A stretch of 8,180 nucleotides of DNA from Lachnospiraceae bacterium (GCA_017380975.1 JAFOCX010000169.1:1-8180); one strand, 5' to 3'; shown: positions 1 to 6,922, counted from the stretch's first letter. Made by a program: numbers and translations. The notes: generated by a model not told the origin, from the letters alone.

Positions 1-1221
1 AAGATCAAGCTGCTCCGGACCGAACATGCTCTTAACCTGCTCTTTGTCCATCTTGAAGTTCTCAGCAAGTTTCTCGAACTCAGCATCGATTGCTGCTTCG
101 CCTGCTTCGATATTCTCAGCTTTTACGATTGCCTCAAGAACGAGTCTTGTCTCGATTATCTTGATCGCGTTCGGTTTCATCTGCTCAGCGATATCTTCAA
201 CCTTCTGACCTGTGATCTCCATGAACTGCTGGAAGGAGATACCCTGGCTCTGAAGTCTGTTTGCATAGTCGTTGATCATGTTGTTAACCTGCTCGTTGAT
301 CATCATCTCCGGAATTTCCATTGTTGCGTTCTCAACAGCTTTGTCAACTACGCGGTTCTCAAGCTCTGTTGCAGCGAATTTCTCTTTCTCTGCTTTGAGT
401 TTAAGAGCGATGTTGTTCTTATACTCTTCAAGAGTATCGAACTCGGAAACTTCGCTTGCGAAATCATCGTTAAGCTCCGGAAGCTCTCTAACTTTGATCT
501 CTTTAACTACTACTTTGAACATAGCCGGTTTGTTCTGTAAATCTGTTACATGGTACTCAGCCGGGAATGTAACATTTACTTCGCACTCTTCGCCGATATT
601 CTTACCGATTAACTGCTCTTCGAATGTATCGATGAATGTGTGGGAACCGATTGTAAGCGGGTAGTCCTCAGCCTGGCCGCCTTCGAATCTCTCACCGTCA
701 ACATAACCGTCGAAATCGATTGTTAAGATGTCGCCGTCAGCAACAGCTCTGTCTTCGATTGTGATCATACGGGAGTTCTTGTTCTGCTCCGCTTTGATCT
801 CATCCATGATGTCATCTTCTGTTACGTCGGAGTTTACTCTCTCAACGTCTAAGCCGATGTACTGACCAAGAGTAACTTCCGGCTTGATAGCAACAACAGC
901 TGTATAGATAAGAGCTTTGCCCTCTTCGATCTGCTCAACGTCAACCATCGGACGGGAAACGATCTCAAGACCGCTCTCTGCAGCAGCTGCCGGGTAAGTA
1001 GCGTCGATACACTCGTTAACAGCGTCCTCGAAGAATACGCCTACGCCGTATGCTTTTTTGATCATAGCGAACGGTACTTTACCTTTTCTGAAGCCCGGGA
1101 TGTTGAACTGGCCTTTCTTCTTGTTGTAAGCGTTCATGATTGCTTTGTCAAACTGCTCTACCGGTACTTCGATTGTAAGTTTCGCGGTATTCTTTTCTAA
1201 TTTTTCTACCTGTAAATTCAT
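1..1221 (-). CDS. tig: Trigger factor, ribosome-associated chaperone (3' end off the left edge)
   Basis: Trigger factor docks on the ribosomal exit tunnel and shelters nascent chains; the family combines a ribosome-binding tail, an FKBP-type prolyl isomerase domain and a C-terminal chaperone domain. 407 codons are visible. The ribosome-docking loop GFRKGKVP is at residues 43-50. The FKBP-like domain spans about residues 160-245 (DGDILTIDFDGYVDG, then IGSHTFIDTFEEQLIG). The helical chaperone domain starts near residue 250 and is still open at the window edge; the family is usually near 430 residues, so roughly 20-25 are missing. The ATG at 1221-1219 follows AAGGAGG (1238-1232) with 10 bases between. 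No frameshift is seen. The usual FIPGFE core of the isomerase domain reads FIDTFE here, so isomerase activity may be weak. In many Firmicutes clpP and clpX follow tig; here that region is outside the window. Confidence 0.97.
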   Translation of the reverse strand, partial: MNLQVEKLEKNTAKLTIEVPVEQFDKAIMNAYNKKKGQFNIPGFRKGKVPFAMIKKAYGVGVFFEDAVNECIDATYPAAAAESGLEIVSRPMVDVEQIEEGKALIYTAVVAIKPEVTLGQYIGLDVERVNSDVTEDDIMDEIKAEQNKNSRMITIEDRAVADGDILTIDFDGYVDGERFEGGQAEDYPLTIGSHTFIDTFEEQLIGKNIGEECEVNVTFPAEYHVTDLQNKPAMFKVVVKEIKVRELPELNDDFASEVSEFDTLEEYKNNIALKLKAEKEKFAATELENRVVDKAVENATMEIPEMMINEQVNNMINDYANRLQSQGISFQQFMEITGQKVEDIAEQMKPNAIKIIETRLVLEAIVKAENIEAGEAAIDAEFEKLAENFKMDKEQVKSMFGPEQLDL

Positions 1222-1284
1222 TTTAAAGGTTCCTCCTTAAATATATCAACGTCCATTCAGTTGGGCGCTACACTTCAAGATAAC

Positions 1285-1293
1285 ATTATAACA
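1285..1293 (-). promoter_or_regulatory. Extended -10 promoter of tig
   Basis: On the minus strand this reads TGTTATAAT, a perfect TGn-TATAAT extended -10 box. It lies 63 bases upstream of the tig start codon, predicting transcription from about 1278. No good -35 hexamer exists at 16-18 bases (TGGTAT is the nearest), as expected for an extended -10 promoter. An imperfect inverted repeat (1294-1316) abuts it on the upstream side. No strong terminator separates this promoter from the DJ-1 gene upstream, so read-through could add to tig expression. Confidence 0.7.
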
Positions 1294-1367
1294 TACTGAT
1301 TTTAGAAATACCAGTACTATTTTACAAAATAACGAAAATTTATCTTCATTATTCCGGCATTAATGCC

Positions 1368-1916
1368 TTATTTGTCATACTGGATTTTCTTCTTCAGATC
1401 CTCCGAGGTTTCTTCATCTACAAGGATCTTTACAAGCTCCAGACCAAGATCGATGGAACATCCCATGCCGCGTCCGGTGGAGATCAGACGGTCTGTCTCA
1501 ACCGCTGCACCGGTCACTTCCGCACCGTCCATCTTCGCTTCCCAGCCAGGGAAACATGTGACCTTATGTCCTTTTGCAAGACCGAGCCCACCCAGAACAC
1601 TCGGTGCCGCACAGATTGCTGCCAGACGTCTTCCGTCAGCCGCGTGTGCTGTCAGCATCTTTGCCAGGCCTTCGTGGTTCGTAAGGTTTAATGTACCCGG
1701 CATTCCGCCCGGTAAAAACAGAACATCTGCATCGTCTGTGATCTCTTCAAATACAGTATCTGCCGTGATCTTAAATCCGTGTGAACCGATGATCTCTTTT
1801 CTTCCCATAACAGAAACAAGTTTCACATCAACACCCGCGCGGATCAGCACGTCACAAACCGCCAGACACTCCACTTCTTCCATTCCATCTGCTACAAATG
1901 CATATACTTTTGCCAT
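1368..1916 (-). CDS. DJ-1/PfpI family protein (YajL/ThiJ-like)
   Basis: A 182-residue single-domain member of the DJ-1/PfpI class I glutamine-amidotransferase-like superfamily. The nucleophile elbow AICAAP places the reactive cysteine at C102. The partner glutamate is E16 in DGMEEVE, matching human DJ-1 C106 and E18. TCFPGWE (120-126) and LISTGRGMG (144-152) fit the DJ-1/YajL branch rather than the hexameric PfpI proteases. Proposed family roles include oxidative-stress sensing, glyoxalase III or deglycase-like chemistry and chaperone activity; the in vivo substrate is unsettled. The frame opens at a GTG (1925-1923) that overlaps the ribosome site GAGGTG (1928-1923); the ATG at 1916 lies 6 bases after that site and is the better start. 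It is the second gene of an operon, beginning 19 bases after the DUF975-like gene ends. Confidence 0.93.
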   Translation of the reverse strand: MAKVYAFVADGMEEVECLAVCDVLIRAGVDVKLVSVMGRKEIIGSHGFKITADTVFEEITDDADVLFLPGGMPGTLNLTNHEGLAKMLTAHAADGRRLAAICAAPSVLGGLGLAKGHKVTCFPGWEAKMDGAEVTGAAVETDRLISTGRGMGCSIDLGLELVKILVDEETSEDLKKKIQYDK

Positions 1917-1935
1917 TTTGTTCACCTCAATCTTC

Positions 1936-2973
1936 TTAGTAACCGTTCTTTTCCAATTCCTTCAGTTCTTCCTCTGTATACGGATGGAATACACCGTTCA
2001 GATAGTAGCCTTTGACTGAAGTACTCTCCGAATGCTTTGTATCCTCCGTTTTCTCTGCCACTGGAGACTCTACACTTACAATCGGCTCTGCGTCTATAAC
2101 CTGCTCTTCCTCCACAGGCTGCTGGTATGTCTGCTGCCAGTTCACACTTTGATTCTGATATTCGCGATATTCCTCATACTCATCACTTCCAAATCCGTTC
2201 AGATATTTGCTGTACGGATTTCTGAGGGCTGCATACAGTTCTGCAAATGTCGCATCGTAATACGGGAATACCAAATAAGTTCCGATACCGCACGCCAGAG
2301 CTCCAAGGATCCACCATCCGATAAAGGACAGTTTGAGCACCCAGGTGGCCAGTTTATTTCCCTGCATCATATCCTTGGACATGCGAAGAACATCAGACGT
2401 TCTCATGTCAGGATTCTCTGCCAGAATATATGGTACCATGTGGTAACAATATGCCAGGTAAATACCCGGGATTACAAAGAAGAATGTACCCAATGCAACC
2501 AGAATATTGCGTACCAGCATCGTCCAGATAATGTTCAGGTACTCGCGTCTGAATCCCCACACCAGGCAATTCATGCTTGCTGCCCTACCCATCTGACGAC
2601 TCATCATATAAAAACGATTCTTTCCGATCTCAATGATCGGCGCCACAAATATGCCGAGTGCCAGAGCGATCGCTAATCCGATCAGCGCACCGATCACAAA
2701 AACAGTGGCCATCGTTGCATCGATCGAATGGATCGTATCGGATGCCATTTGCGGAAGTTCACTGATCACAGATCCAAGTCCGCCGTTGATGATGCTTTCA
2801 AGCTCAAGATCTAATTCCTCAGAAACATTGGCTCCTACCTGAGCGCCGCCGCTGCTGCTGCTTCCTCCGTTGCTGTTAAACAGAGAATTAAGCATGCTGA
2901 CAGCAAGAGCCGGCCAAAAATATTTCCGTACTGTATTTTTAGCACGAAGTTTCATCTCTGCTCTTGTCCACAT
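1936..2973 (-). CDS. DUF975-like integral membrane protein
   Basis: 345 residues. The N-terminus (TRAEMKLRAKNTVRKYFWPAL) has the R-x-E-x-K-x-x-A-K pattern that opens DUF975 proteins, a Firmicutes membrane family of unknown function. Hydrophobic segments lie at about 19-32, 89-114, 147-178 and 207-236. Between the first and second is a Gly/Ser run (36-43, encoded by a trinucleotide repeat) and an acidic amphipathic stretch. After the last helix comes a long hydrophilic tail (about 250-345) rich in Glu, Gln and Tyr that ends in YYLNGVFHPYTEEELKELEKNGY-like sequence. The ATG at 2973 follows AGGAGG with 8 bases between. It is first in an operon with the DJ-1 gene and is transcribed divergently from the CYTH gene. 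I cannot assign a function. Family assignment is from the N-terminal motif and overall shape, not a profile search. Confidence 0.8.
   Translation of the reverse strand: MWTRAEMKLRAKNTVRKYFWPALAVSMLNSLFNSNGGSSSSGGAQVGANVSEELDLELESIINGGLGSVISELPQMASDTIHSIDATMATVFVIGALIGLAIALALGIFVAPIIEIGKNRFYMMSRQMGRAASMNCLVWGFRREYLNIIWTMLVRNILVALGTFFFVIPGIYLAYCYHMVPYILAENPDMRTSDVLRMSKDMMQGNKLATWVLKLSFIGWWILGALACGIGTYLVFPYYDATFAELYAALRNPYSKYLNGFGSDEYEEYREYQNQSVNWQQTYQQPVEEEQVIDAEPIVSVESPVAEKTEDTKHSESTSVKGYYLNGVFHPYTEEELKELEKNGY
2845..2862. repeat. Trinucleotide run (GCC)2(GCT)4
   Basis: Six consecutive GCY triplets on the plus strand encode a Gly/Ser run (about residues 37-42) of the minus-strand DUF975-like protein. 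It is in frame, so unit gain or loss would change linker length without breaking the gene. Confidence 0.75.
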
Positions 2974-3010
2974 ATACAGTTCCTCCTATCTTTCTTTTGT
3001 TGAAACATTG

Positions 3011-3019
3011 TGTTATACT
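3011..3019 (+). promoter_or_regulatory. Extended -10 promoter of the CYTH gene
   Basis: TGTTATACT matches the TGn-TATAAT extended -10 at all but one position. Transcription would start near 3026, leaving a leader of about 18 bases that just includes the AAAGGAG ribosome site (3028-3034). No good -35 sits at 17 bases (TTTCTT). It shares bases with the minus-strand -10 of the divergent operon. Confidence 0.55.
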
Positions 3020-3040
3020 GATTCCAGAAAGGAGTATCAC
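3012..3040 (-). promoter_or_regulatory. Predicted promoter of the DUF975-DJ-1 operon
   Basis: On the minus strand, GTGATA (3040-3035, 4 of 6 matches to TTGACA), a 17-base spacer and TATAAC (3017-3012, 5 of 6) form a plausible sigma-A promoter with transcription from about 3005. The whole divergent gap is only 70 bases, so a promoter for this operon has to lie in or next to it. The -35 falls over the ribosome-site/start-codon spacer of the CYTH gene and the -10 overlaps the opposite-strand -10 box. Confidence 0.5.
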
Positions 3041-3043
3041 ACA

Positions 3044-3493
3044 ATGGAAATCGAGCGTAAATTTCTTATCGAAAAAGCCCCGGAAGGCTACGAATCTTAC
3101 CCGTTCCACATGATCGAACAGGCATATCTCTGCACAGAGCCGGTTGTTCGCATCCGCAGGGAAGATTCTGATTATTATCTTACTTATAAAGGAAAAGGGC
3201 TCTTATCTAGAGAAGAAGTTAACCTTCCTCTGACTGCCGAGTCTTACTCCCACCTGCTTGCAAAAGCAGACGGAAATGTCCTCACCAAAAAACGTTATCT
3301 GATCCCGGTTGAAAACCGCCCGGATCTCACCATCGAGTTTGATGTTTTTGAAGGCAAATTTGCCGGTCTCATGCTGGCTGAAGTTGAATTTGCTTCCGAA
3401 GAAGATGCCAATGCATTCCTTCCGCCGGACTGGTTCACAAAAGATGTGACCTTCTCCGGAGAATACCAAAACAGCCGTCTGTCAAAACTCTGA
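3044..3493 (+). CDS. CYTH-domain / triphosphate tunnel metalloenzyme
   Basis: 149 residues, about the size of single-domain bacterial triphosphate tunnel enzymes such as that of Clostridium thermocellum. The N-terminal ExExK signature is E2-I-E4-R-K6. Tunnel-lining charges follow in the usual order: R36/R38/R39, K49/K51, E57/E58, K83/R84, E98/D100, E113/E115, then DVTFSGEYQNSRL near the C-terminus matching the conserved end of the fold. Family members hydrolyse inorganic tripolyphosphate, thiamine triphosphate or nucleoside triphosphates with a divalent metal, or make cAMP; for short clostridial forms, tripolyphosphatase is the best guess. The frame is open further upstream, but those codons lie across the divergent gene; the ATG at 3044 has AAAGGAG 9 bases before it and starts exactly at the conserved MEIERKF. 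It is monocistronic and followed by a strong terminator. No catalytic residue appears to be missing. Confidence 0.93.
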   Translation: MEIERKFLIEKAPEGYESYPFHMIEQAYLCTEPVVRIRREDSDYYLTYKGKGLLSREEVNLPLTAESYSHLLAKADGNVLTKKRYLIPVENRPDLTIEFDVFEGKFAGLMLAEVEFASEEDANAFLPPDWFTKDVTFSGEYQNSRLSKL

Positions 3494-3512
3494 TTGATGA
3501 TTTAAAAATACC

Positions 3513-3550
3513 AAAGACCACCGGAAGTAAAAACCGCCGGTGGTCTTTTT
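3513..3550 (+). terminator. Rho-independent terminator after the CYTH gene, possibly bidirectional
   Basis: A perfect 12-base stem, AAAGACCACCGG (3513-3524) with CCGGTGGTCTTT (3537-3548), encloses a 12-base loop and runs into a T5 tract (3546-3550). It starts 19 bases after the CYTH stop. On the minus strand the same stem is followed within a few bases by TATTTTT, so it probably also ends groESL transcripts, whose last stop is at 3567. Confidence 0.9.
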
Positions 3551-3566
3551 CTATACAGAATGAGGA

Positions 3567-5192
<1,626 letters not shown>

Positions 5193-5224
5193 TCAAATAC
5201 CTCCAAAATAAAGTTTCGTTCAAA

Positions 5225-5512
5225 TTATTTCTCAATGATTGCAAGAATGTCGCTCTGCTTAACAATGATGAATTCATCGTTGTCGGCTTTCACTTCTGTA
5301 CCTGCAAACTTGGAGTAAATAACCTGATCTCCAACTTTAACCTGCATTACTACTTCTTTACCTTCAACCATTCCGCCCGGTCCTACAGCGATAACCTCAG
5401 CCTGCTGCGGTTTCTCTTTTGCCTGACCCGGAAGTACGATACCGGATTTTGTTGTTTCTTCTGCTACTAACTGTTTTAAAACAACTTTGTCAAATAATGG
5501 TACTAATTTCAT
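5225..5512 (-). CDS. groES: Co-chaperonin GroES (10 kDa, Hsp10)
   Basis: 95 residues, typical length. It caps the GroEL ring as a heptamer. The N-terminal strand MKLVPLFDKVVLKQL, the mobile loop at about 17-33 with the GroEL-contacting GIVLP, VIAVGPGG (40-47), VKVGDQVIYSKFAGTEV and the C-terminal DEFIIVKQSDILAII are all as in the family. The ATG at 5512 follows AAGGAGG (5527-5521) with 8 bases between. It is first in the groES-groEL operon. Transcription from the TTGACA/TATAAC promoter would give a leader of about 75 bases. Confidence 0.98.
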   Translation of the reverse strand: MKLVPLFDKVVLKQLVAEETTKSGIVLPGQAKEKPQQAEVIAVGPGGMVEGKEVVMQVKVGDQVIYSKFAGTEVKADNDEFIIVKQSDILAIIEK

Positions 5513-5559
5513 TATCGACGCCTCCTTGTTAATTCTACTTTATTGTATATGCCAAATAT

Positions 5560-5580
5560 GGGAACCTTACCTACATTCCC
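5560..5580 (-). other. Small hairpin in the groE mRNA leader
   Basis: On the minus strand GGGAA and TTCCC (5580-5576 and 5564-5560) form a 5-base stem, extendable by one U-G pair, with a loop of about 9 bases. It lies within the first 30 bases of the predicted transcript and well upstream of the groES ribosome site. It could stabilise the 5' end, but short stems of this kind also arise by chance. Confidence 0.4.
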
Positions 5581-5594
5581 GTTACACAAATAAT

Positions 5595-5623
5595 GTTATA
5601 TCATGCATTATTAGCAGTGTCAA
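5595..5623 (-). promoter_or_regulatory. Sigma-A promoter of groESL
   Basis: On the minus strand a perfect -35 TTGACA (5623-5618), a 17-base spacer and -10 TATAAC (5600-5595) are seen, with predicted start near 5588. The -35 overlaps the CIRCE operator, so bound HrcA would directly block RNA polymerase. Confidence 0.9.
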
Positions 5624-5637
5624 GGCGCGAGTGCTAA
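5611..5637 (-). promoter_or_regulatory. CIRCE operator (HrcA binding site)
   Basis: On the minus strand it reads TTAGCACTC, nine bases, then CACTGCTAA. The first arm is a perfect match to the consensus TTAGCACTC-N9-GAGTGCTAA; the second differs at two positions (G to C at 1 and 3). CIRCE is bound by the heat-shock repressor HrcA, whose activity depends on GroEL, giving feedback on groESL. hrcA itself is not in the window. Unlike many sites that lie in the transcribed leader, this one spans the -35 region. Confidence 0.93.
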
Positions 5638-5646
5638 CTTTTAGGG

Positions 5647-5669
5647 TTTTTTTCGATTTTTTTCATTTT
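5647..5669 (-). promoter_or_regulatory. Phased A-tracts upstream of the groE promoter
   Basis: Two T7 tracts (5647-5653, 5657-5663) and a T4 tract (5666-5669) on the plus strand repeat at about 10 bases, one helical turn. As A-tracts upstream of CIRCE and the groE -35 they could bend DNA or act as a distal UP element. They also lie upstream of the divergent gene at 5740. Confidence 0.45.
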
Positions 5670-5684
5670 CTTCATAATTATCCC

Positions 5685-5713
5685 TTTTCATTTTATTTGA
5701 TTTCGATTATGAT
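5685..5713 (+). promoter_or_regulatory. Predicted promoter of the small membrane protein-iclR operon
   Basis: TTTTCA (5685-5690, 4 of 6), a 17-base spacer and TATGAT (5708-5713, 5 of 6) would start transcription near 5720, about 20 bases before the start codon. The region is AT-rich, so chance matches are likely and this is only a candidate. Confidence 0.45.
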
Positions 5714-5739
5714 AAATTTAATAAGAAAGGAGAATGACC

Positions 5740-6099
5740 ATGTCCAAAAAGAAAACAGGTTTATTGATCGCTGCCAGCGCTGCAATCGGTGCAATCGCAG
5801 GCATTTCCTACTATTTAAAGTACAAATCTTTCAACGATGAAATTGACAAAGATTTCCATGATTATGAAGAAGATGAGATCGTAGAAACAGCTAAAGATGA
5901 GCCTATATCCTGTTCTGATACAAAGCGTACGTATATCTCTCTCGATTCCAGCAAGTGCAGCGCTGCAGAAGTTACTGAAGAAACTGCTCCGGCTGACTGT
6001 CAGGAAACAGAAGAAACAGCTGCTGAGATCACAGAGGAACCGGCTAAAGAGACACCGATCGCCGCTACAGTAGAGGAAGATACGGAAGGAGCTAACTAA
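5740..6099 (+). CDS. Small membrane-anchored acidic protein, function unknown
   Basis: 119 residues. MSKKK is followed by one hydrophobic helix (about 7-27, with G17-x3-G21) and a few Lys/Tyr residues, then a hydrophilic, strongly acidic tail (30-119) full of Glu-Glu-Thr, Ala and Pro with three Cys (58, 73, 87). It looks like a single-pass anchor with a disordered tail. No signal-peptidase or lipobox motif is obvious, and the Lys-rich N-terminus suggests N-in orientation, which would put the tail outside; the lysines after the helix make this uncertain. An ATG at 5734 is in frame but only one base from the ribosome site AGGAG (5728-5732); the ATG at 5740, 7 bases away, is preferred. Its stop directly abuts the iclR start codon. 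I do not recognise a family; a loose resemblance to YtxH-like anchors is possible. Confidence 0.8.
   Translation: MSKKKTGLLIAASAAIGAIAGISYYLKYKSFNDEIDKDFHDYEEDEIVETAKDEPISCSDTKRTYISLDSSKCSAAEVTEETAPADCQETEETAAEITEEPAKETPIAATVEEDTEGAN
6086..6091 (+). promoter_or_regulatory. Ribosome binding site of iclR inside the upstream gene
   Basis: AAGGAG lies in the last codons of the small membrane protein gene, 8 bases before the ATG at 6100. With stop and start codons directly adjacent (TAA-ATG), it fixes the iclR start and suggests translational coupling. Confidence 0.8.
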
Positions 6100-6873
6100 A
6101 TGATACAGAGCCTTCTTCGCTCTATGGAATTACTGGAAGTTCTGAAGGAAAAGAATCGCAGTTTTACAATTGCAGAATTGGCAGACACGATGAATCTTCC
6201 GCCCAGTACCGTCCATCGTATTCTCCAGACATTTTGTGAAAAAAAATATGTGATCCGTGATGAGCGTTCTCATACGTATCGACTTGGTCCTGCTTTGATC
6301 CCGCTTGGAAAAGCTGCCTCCAAAGGAATCCGCCTTCAGGATGCAGCAAAACCGATCCTCGCATCCCTCTCTCAAAAAACCGGAGAAGATGTTTATTTGA
6401 TGATCCCTGTGGGAAATAAGGGTCTTGTTATTGAGAAGTTCGATGGCCCGAGCCACTTAAAAGTTGTCGAAGCATTCGGTTATGAGATGCATCTGCATTG
6501 CGGAGCGATCCGTAAAGTTCTTCTGGCTTATCAGTCTCCGAACTTTATCGATGAATATATGAAAAATATCATCATGCAGGACAAAGCGTTTCCATACGTT
6601 CGTCCGGCTGATCTTTATGCAGAACTGGATAGGATCCGTACAGACGGATACGCGATCTCCCGCGGTGATTATGTGGCTGATGCGATCGGTATCGGTGCAC
6701 CGGTATTTAATGCCGAAGGGGAACTGGCATGTTCCATCGGTATTATCACGCCGGAAATCCGCCTGAGTGATGAAAATTCTCTGGATACACTTTCCGGATA
6801 TGTAAAATCCTTTGCGGCAGAATTATCCACAGACCTTGGATACCTCCCGCATTTGAACATTATTCCTAAATAA
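6100..6873 (+). CDS. IclR-family transcriptional regulator
   Basis: 257 residues, normal IclR length. The N-terminal winged helix-turn-helix covers about 1-65, with IAELADTMNLPPSTVHRILQ at 24-43 as the helix-turn-helix and HTYRLGPALIPLG ending the wing. The C-terminal effector-binding domain (about 75-250) carries HLHCGAIRKVLLAY (131-144), DGYAISRGDYVADAIGIGAPVFN-type sequence at 182-204 and CSIGII (211-216), all characteristic of the family. IclR proteins bind DNA as dimers or tetramers and sense small carboxylates, aromatics or sugar derivatives; the ligand cannot be read here. It is co-transcribed with the small membrane protein and followed by a terminator. The convergent MFS transporter is a possible target, but the iclR-side promoter and the transporter leader share no inverted repeat that I can see. 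Confidence 0.95.
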   Translation: MIQSLLRSMELLEVLKEKNRSFTIAELADTMNLPPSTVHRILQTFCEKKYVIRDERSHTYRLGPALIPLGKAASKGIRLQDAAKPILASLSQKTGEDVYLMIPVGNKGLVIEKFDGPSHLKVVEAFGYEMHLHCGAIRKVLLAYQSPNFIDEYMKNIIMQDKAFPYVRPADLYAELDRIRTDGYAISRGDYVADAIGIGAPVFNAEGELACSIGIITPEIRLSDENSLDTLSGYVKSFAAELSTDLGYLPHLNIIPK

Positions 6874-6877
6874 TATC

Positions 6878-6919
6878 AACAGCCGAGGCAGCTGGTATTC
6901 CCAGTGTCTCGGCTGTTTT
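6878..6919 (+). terminator. Rho-independent terminator after iclR
   Basis: A 10-base stem AACAGCCGAG (6878-6887) with CTCGGCTGTT (6908-6917) is topped by an inner CTGG/CCAG stem (6892-6895, 6901-6904) across a small internal loop, and ends in T4 (6916-6919). It starts 4 bases after the iclR stop and ends 3 bases before the convergent transporter stop. On the minus strand the stem is followed only by GATATTATTT, so termination of the transporter here is less certain. Confidence 0.85.
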
Positions 6920-6922
6920 CTG

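Noticed and set aside
1356..1367. Perfect 12-base palindrome GGCATTAATGCC right after the DJ-1 stop codon, considered as a terminator
   Set aside because: It gives only a 4-base stem with a 4-base loop and is not followed by a T-run on the minus strand, so it is too weak for an intrinsic terminator. It could be a protein site, but nothing supports that.
1917..1925. GTG start of the DJ-1 gene at 1925
   Set aside because: The GTG is part of the GAGGTG ribosome site used by the ATG at 1916, and family members start at the MAKVYAF-like strand.
1363..2019. Long plus-strand open frame opposite the DJ-1 gene, considered as an overlapping gene
   Set aside because: It is antisense to a well-conserved family gene, has no ribosome site or recognisable domain, and its composition reflects the complementary codons.
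3000..3019. TTGAAA (3000-3005) as the -35 of the CYTH promoter
   Set aside because: It is only 8 bases from TATACT at 3014, far too close for a sigma-A promoter; the extended -10 explains the site better.
2870..3043. N-terminal extension of the CYTH protein upstream of 3044
   Set aside because: The open frame runs back across the divergent gene and its promoter region; the conserved MEIERKF begins at 3044 with a good ribosome site.
5734..5739. ATG at 5734 as start of the small membrane protein
   Set aside because: It is one base after AGGAG, too close for initiation; the ATG at 5740 has normal spacing.
5487..5840. Plus-strand open frame crossing the groE control region
   Set aside because: It overlaps the groES start, CIRCE, the promoter and the start of the 5740 gene in another frame, and its translation is low-complexity Phe/His-rich sequence.
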